64,000 nucleotides of DNA from Lethocerus indicus (taxonomy: Eukaryota; Arthropoda; Insecta; Hemiptera; Belostomatidae). Location: positions 14,488,604-14,552,603 of the forward strand of contig JACDQD010000011.1 in NCBI GenBank assembly GCA_019843655.1, in the 5' to 3' direction. A model generated the notes under the pieces. That model was not told the origin of the DNA, ran no database searches, and worked only from the letters and a program-made list of their open reading frames with translations. Position numbers and translations under genes: made by a program. This document shows positions 57,939 to 64,000 of this stretch, piece by piece (the first letter of the stretch is position 1; each line of letters begins with the position of its first letter).

Positions 57939-60151
57939 CTCTCCTTTTATACCCTCCTCCTTACTTCTTTTCACCGAGCCCTCCGGACCGACACCGGCCC
58001 ATCCATTTTAACCCGTTGTTTTGGGTGTTTTGACAATGGACGGGGACGGGTCCCATTGTCGGCCGTTTGAACCGACGCGGTCACAAATAGACCTTCGGTG
58101 GAGGCCTAATGAGGCCTAGGTGGCTTCGCGGAGAAATTTGTTCATGACGGGCGTTGCTAGCAACCAAAAATCGAGTTATAATCGCCGTGCATTAATGAAC
58201 ATTCCAACAGACCTGGTAATGAATGTATATCTTAATTTGTTTTAATTATTGCTACACTTTAACATCGTGATAAAATATCTAACATTCACTTCCTTTTAGT
58301 TGCATCTACCCACGTTTACGAAATGCCATTTTCGGTAATCGGGTCCTTAGATTATCGGTAGTGTTTGGGAAGTGGGGAAAGTACCAAACGATTTCTGAGA
58401 ACAACAAAGAGTCGCCTGGCGGGAAAAATCACCCCACCCCCACCACATAGATCGGTATTTTCGTCTATAAGAAAAAAGAAGGGGTAATCCATTTGTAGAC
58501 CATCGGTACGGACTAGATAGGGATCGGATGGCCGGCGGGACGATCTCACGCCTCCAACCGGGGTGGTCCCACAGCCAGCCACCCACCCCTGAGGGCTCGA
58601 TCCGGTTTTTGCCGCCCTTTCGATCCTCAAACGCCGATAAACCTCAGCAAATCAATCCCCACTCAAAATCTAAACCGCTTACGGCTTTTGTCCCTGGCTT
58701 AAAGAGGGAAATAAAAAAAAATATCCCGAAAAATCCCAGGATTTATACTTTTGTCGCGCCTAAAAATTAAATTCAGAAAAAAAATCGTAAAATCGCGGAC
58801 TCCTGAAGAAATATCGAACCGGCCTCAAAAACTCGGGGGGATAAACTGTTTTTATTCGGCCCCTAGCGTGACGCTAGCATCGACCTATTTGTGTCGTAGT
58901 TGTTACCAGAGGCCCTATCTCCTCGCTATTCACTGCCCAAATTGACACGATAGGACCGAATAACGATCCACTCGGTCCCAAAATTGCAACTGCATTTTCA
59001 TATTTCAGAATTGCGTAATTCGATCCTGATACTCGGATGATGTGCGAACGGTTTCTGCCATTTTTTAACGGTTTTCCGCCTGCGTCGAACGAGACTTGGC
59101 TCTCTCGGGGGGAAAAAAAAAATTCCCCGCGAAATATCGACGCTATCTGAAAATCCCTTTTCAGCACCTGTGCGTTATCTGTTTTATATCATGGGGTGTA
59201 TCCCCAGTGCGTTGCAGGCAAAAGCGATATCCTCAGATAAACCAGAGTTACGGTCCTCCGATATTCAAATAATAGTTTTAAATTCGAAAACCTTTTTTAC
59301 ACGAAATATACATCCAATTTTATAACATTCATTATTCGGGGTTTTTTTTAATGGCTTCTCGTATTGACCCAACAACAGGATGTTAATTTGTGAACAAAAA
59401 ATTAAGTTATGTGCGACCAAGTAAAAGGCTATTAATCAATATCAAATTAAACTTAATTCGATTGACATTGTTTAGAAGCTAAATCTATTTAGTTTATAAC
59501 GCAAACAGAGATCGTAGGCGGATAAGTCTCGTGGTATATTTTTTTTCAATTCCCACCGGTAACCGATCCGATCCGTTCCATCCGAATTTCAATTTTTCTT
59601 CTTTTTTTATTGTTTGCGATCGGCGTCCCCCGGCCGTTATTTGTTTAATGGCTTATAAGCCCCCGGCGGAAAGCCCGCCGAAGCTTTTTCGACACGCGCT
59701 GTTGTTTTAAATCTAATTGACATGGGAATTAGCGGTTTCCGCGTGTGCCTTTTCGATAGCCCTAATGAAATCCCAACATCGGGCGGCTCTCTCTGTTAAG
59801 AGTGGCCGTCCGACCGATAAACCTGATCTGCCGCACATAGAATTAATAGATCTATTAAATCTCCCAATTTAGAATTAATAGATTTCAATTGGGGGTTGGA
59901 TTAAATTTACCACTGCCAGTATTCTCAGTTCCTATCGTTCAATTTAATAGTATTAAATAAAAATTAGTAGTAAAAAACGAGAAAAAGGCTCACCTCATGA
60001 GCAGTTATTATTGATACCGCCAGTACAATATTGATTGTGAATTATTGTTTGCAATTTTATTCCCGTATCGCATGTTTTCAAATAGTTGTAGAAAATATAG
60101 TTACAAATGTAATTTAGTTAATTTAGAATAAAATTTTCGAGAATTAATAGT

Positions 60152-60178
60152 GTAGATGGCGAGAAGCCGAAACCGGTA
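60152..60178 (+). repeat. family A fragment (A7)
   Basis: GTAGATGGCGAGAAGCCGAA followed by ACCGGTAC is the reverse complement of the A interior (ACCGGTTTCGGCT[GT]CTCGCCATCT). Confidence 0.45.
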
Positions 60179-63100
60179 CAGAATTGTAAACAGCATCCGA
60201 TTGGAGAGTGTCTGACTGGTATGTGTATAACCATACCAGGTATGTGTATATAAGTGTGTGGTATGTGTATGATTGATTTCTGGATCCTCGTTTTCCGATG
60301 CCGCAAAAAATACTTTCCAATCTCCAAAGTCCGCGTAATTATCCTGGACGGTCGATCGACGTCAATAAAAACTGGCCATAATTGTACTCGACGACCGGAC
60401 TCCGAATGGCCGTCATCCTCAACTTGGACAAGCGTTTCGTCACTAACTGACTTTGTATACCGTCAAGTACGGGTTTGGTATAAGTGCACGCACTCTGCGG
60501 GGGAGTTTCAAGCGTTTTCCAACCCAAAAAGTATTAATAAAAAAAAATTACCCTGACTTTTGATGTGCGAACGGCATTCCGGCCCGGTTGGCCTCCGGGA
60601 CCTTAATTAGGACCGATAATTGGAAGGCGATTTCCGATCGAAAATGCCGCCTTTTTATAAAGAGGATATAATTGAAACGTAAAATTTAAAAACGGACTGA
60701 ATATCTCGATCGGACGGAGGAAAAGTTGGGGGACGGAATTATGCAGCCGTTGGTCTGTAAAAATATTTTTTTTCCAACTCTCTTTCTAGAAGGGGGGGGC
60801 ATCTCCTATATTCCCAGCTTAATAACCATTGAATTAAACATGGCAGACCCAATCAACAATCCGAACCCGAAGAATGCAGGACCGGGGCCGCGTGGAATCC
60901 ATCGATAATTACGAACACTCCCAAAGCGTATATCCTTATTAAAGGAACGACGAAAATATAGACATTTCCGACTTTCACTTGTCATAAATGTTATCGAATA
61001 ATATCAATCAATAAATATAGTTATTGACAAAATATTAGTTGTTCCGAATTCAATCTGTGTTGAAAAATAACAAATGTTATTAAATTTTTTGAGTAAAAGC
61101 GTAGGTAATTCATTTTGACAAATAAAAATTCAAAATTAACTCTAGAGGTTGTCATTTTTTGTTTGCCGTGTAGGTTACAATATTTGTAGATACTACGGTG
61201 ATGAATGACGGTATCACATTCACAGCAGCGATTCATATCCGATGAGCCCAAACTTTTATGTTTGTCATAACTCGGCTTTGAGCGATATCCAATCTGCCGC
61301 AGAAAAAACAGCGCCGGCGGCATATAATTTAAATTCTCCGGGCCGTTATTAGTTTGCCAAAGCTGGGGCCGCGGCCGAACGCTCAAATTAATTGGCGCCG
61401 GCAAACGCCGCATTCGGCGCGTAAGCAAACCAATGTTCCACCTCCGCAGGGTACCACCAGTTCGCGGCCGAAAACAGCGATTACTATTTGCGGCAGGACC
61501 CAATTTCATGTTTTCATGGCAGCCCTCTTAATGGGAACATTTCCCGGGACGATTATCCGTCCAAGAGAGGATCGCTCATTGGGGCGTTCAGTTACGGGCG
61601 TCCGAAAAAACGTACTTTTTCATTCCCTCCTCAGTCACTGCTCATCATCAGTCAGGCTCCGGTTGGCAGACCTTAACGTCCGCCGAGATAGATTGAAGTT
61701 GTCCGGTATTTCCGTGAGCTGAAAAAATTGTGAGTCGCGACCGAGTAATAGCCTTGCGATACTGTGGGATGGTTCAAGTTAGTTTCATAACTATTCAACA
61801 AACTGTTGTCTGATATTAGATGGAGGATTAGAAATCTCTTCATTCGCCTTTATCATAACCATCAATATAATAGACAGGTTGGTCTACAACAGATCACACG
61901 AATCGTGGTATTCCAGAACCCTCGAGAAAACCAAACTGGTTTCCATATAGTTTATATTTTCTATTTAGATAAAATTATAGTTATATCCAATTTTAGAGCT
62001 GATTGTATAAGGATATAAGCTACATAACAAATCAGTGATTATCTTCAAGGTGTCATTGAATTTACCGTTCCTAGGGCTGGATATTAGGCCGGAATCTGTT
62101 TGTAGCAGACCGTAGAATATCGTTCGGGACCGACTAAATGAACCTTTATATACTCACACAATTCCTCCGTATACCTCATGCCCGAATGGACTGGACCCTA
62201 TACATACAAAAAAAAGTACTAACCGTTACTTCAAACGGCTTATATATTTTGAACGAACGCTCGAGCGGTTTTTCACTTCGCCCGAACGAAATCCCGAGCC
62301 CCCACAGAAGCATCGGGGGGGGGGATTCTAACCTAATTATTATACTAATACCACAATTACCAGTCCCGACACTCCGGGATTAAATAGGCGATTCCATTTC
62401 TACGGGAACACGTTCCGTCCATTACTGTACCGGCCAATGAATATTCGGAAACGCCCGTTCTACGCGTTTAGTATAACGCCGCCACGTTTAGTACACATAT
62501 AGAATTAAAAAAAACAAAAAACTCTAAGATCAGAATTCCTGGCCATAGCTACCTGCTGCAATGAGTCCTTTTATATGCCTACATTCGAATCTGTAGGCTC
62601 GGCACAATGATTCATTTAATTCCACTATCTAGAATAATAGAATTACAAGTAAAACTGTTCTAAATATATATAAATATATACAGAAATCTACGTAAATCAG
62701 GTCCACAATGTTATTCTCGTTACAGCAAATTAGTTGATACTTTTTTTCCAATGAAATTTGAATATATTACAAAATAATGCGGTGTCACATTTAGGGCATA
62801 TTATTATTATTTTGCGCGCGTTTTATTTCGTATACATTAATTCAGAACATGTCTTCCTTTTAGTTAACATAAAAAATGTGGGGTACTGTCTTTTTATAGT
62901 TTTAATTAAACGTTTATCTAAATGATTCAGTTGCAGCGGTTTCATAATTCCTACAGCGGGCGATAAAACCACTAAATGATAGCCCAAGCGGAGACGTTCG
63001 TCAGTATTAAGACAAGTATTATTAGTTTTATCAGAATCGGGAGCGGGGAAAATAAAGATGGTGTAACGAGATGGGTTTACGTTGGAGCGAAGATGCGTGT

Positions 63101-64000
63101 TTAAACAAATCCACTTCAACGGTTATAAATCCCGAGTGCAGGTAAACTGCAACGGCTCTGTAATCTTATCACAATGAACATAAGACTCTGTTTTTTTTTC
63201 ACATTCCCCGTCCTCCCTCCTGGAACTGGTCGCGGTCCCATTTCCCACAACCGGTCTCACCAAGTCCAAGAGACGGGGGCGGGCTATCCCGCAGGAGATT
63301 ACCTCAAAGCAAACAAATCTGATAAGGGGTTGAGGTCCAGATCTGATTAGGGGGAGGTGGAGGGACGGGAGGGTGGGGGGGGCCTTCTTCTACCTAGGAC
63401 CGGAACCGGGGCTAAGTAAGGTCCGGCAAAGTAACGAGGTACATGAGGGGGCTGCGTCAGCGGTTTCTTTCTACGTCGCATCTCGTCCTTTTTTCCCCCC
63501 CTCAGAATCGCGACTGACCTCGATCGGCCGCCAAGTGTTTTCTGATCCCAGAGCTCAAAATACGGACAGACTGGGGGGTAACAGGTGTCGAAATAGAATC
63601 GGGAGTGAAATCGATAGAAAGTTTGTGACTATGAGCAGGTGCAGAACTGAGGATCTATAATTGGACGACATAACATCGGACTAGAAAATTGATGTGGTCG
63701 AGTATTTTCGTAATTTAAAAAATTCGCGACGAAATAATGTTCTATTGATCAACTCGAAGCACATCGCAAGGCACAATGTGATCGAAATAACTACAGCGAT
63801 TCATATCGGGTCCTCTCATGTTAATCTCGATCTTAAATAAAAGATATGTTACGGCTACTAAATTATTACTTAACAGCAGAATTATATATTTATAATATTC
63901 GAACGTTAATTTTTCATTCATTCCATTCCGCCTGTTCTCCCAGGATTCTGGCCGGTCATTAATCTTGATTTCTACGAGGCTCAAGACACTTACGGGGTGA
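60179..64000. other. non-coding end of window
   Basis: Holds three copies of GGTATGTGTAT at 60219, 60239 and 60260, GC-rich islands at about 61.3-61.7 and 63.2-63.6 kb, and G runs at 60792-60799, 62315-62324 and 63375-63382. A 162-codon frame at 61021-61509 (minus) shows no recognisable domain. On the minus strand a CCC|GTAAGT lies at the very edge (about 63994), too close to the end to judge. Confidence 0.45.
60219..60271. repeat. GGTATGTGTAT repeat, three units
   Basis: Three copies of GGTATGTGTAT spaced about 20 bases apart, with the inverted ATACC between the first two. Confidence 0.7.

Larger units (their letters stand above)
55212..60151. other. non-coding stretch
   Basis: GC-rich islands at about 56.6-57.1, 57.75-58.15 and 58.5-58.65 kb. 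It holds a G13 run (55260-55272), a C10 run (57041-57050), a CGT trinucleotide run (57924-57938) and a duplicated AGAATTAATAGAT (59839-59851 and 59871-59883, spacing 32). A family A fragment at 57406-57450 is listed separately. No gene recognised. Confidence 0.45.

Noticed and set aside
59990..60050. Minus-strand GAG|GTGAGC preceded by an open stretch
   Set aside because: No AG acceptor exists between the upstream stop and the donor in the open frame.
61021..61509. 162-codon frame on the minus strand with a CCxC cluster
   Set aside because: The cysteines do not form a known zinc-binding spacing, and half of the frame is AT-rich random-looking sequence.
1..64000. tRNA, rRNA, snRNA, telomere repeats and CRISPR arrays
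   Set aside because: I looked for B-box-like GGTTCGA sites with a matching A box, and for regularly spaced repeats, and found no convincing case.

Overview
The window looks like nuclear DNA of an arthropod, probably an insect, and is almost entirely non-coding. Three things point there. (1) Two decayed, 5'-truncated copies of a Jockey-clade LINE can be read. (2) There are many GA/CT microsatellites, AT-rich spacers and GC-rich islands in which CpG is not depleted, as in a weakly methylated genome. (3) No reading frame looks like a complete gene. The longest open frame, about 180 codons at 30930-31472, comes from low-complexity GA/CT and poly-C sequence. I see no bacterial-style operons, rRNA, convincing tRNA or CRISPR array.

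Layout. 1-690 is GC-rich with one weak exon-like segment. 690-1072 holds LINE copy 1 (+). 1.1-10.7 kb is unannotated islands and spacers with a possible 33-nt microexon near 3.5 kb. 10.70-11.27 kb holds LINE copy 2 (-). 11.3-18.3 kb holds microsatellites and poly-C runs. From 18.3 kb onward a short foldback repeat, here called family A, recurs at seven places (about 18.3, 34.73, 34.95, 44.3, 53.5, 57.4 and 60.15 kb). At 34.55-35.07 kb it sits inside and beside a second inverted repeat, family B, with arms of about 160-170 bp. A partial B copy is at 23.34 kb. At 30.95-31.26 kb there is a purine tract followed by a pyrimidine tract. At 44.96 and 45.57 kb a motif of about 45 bp is duplicated 613 bp apart with little similarity outside it. 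From 45.7 to 64 kb there is little beyond repeats.

Possible gene. A few short segments on the minus strand have good splice sites and one open frame: 44083-44181, 32573-32681 and, more weakly, 55066-55211 and 89-198. They could be widely spaced exons of one long-intron gene crossing the window. Each alone is close to what chance allows, and I recognise no protein family. They are low-confidence candidates, not gene calls.

The most interesting items are the duplicated 45-bp motif, family A (whose interior appears in both orientations relative to a fixed tail), the nested A/B structure, the exon candidate at 44.1 kb beside a family A copy, and the large number of long poly-C/poly-G runs.
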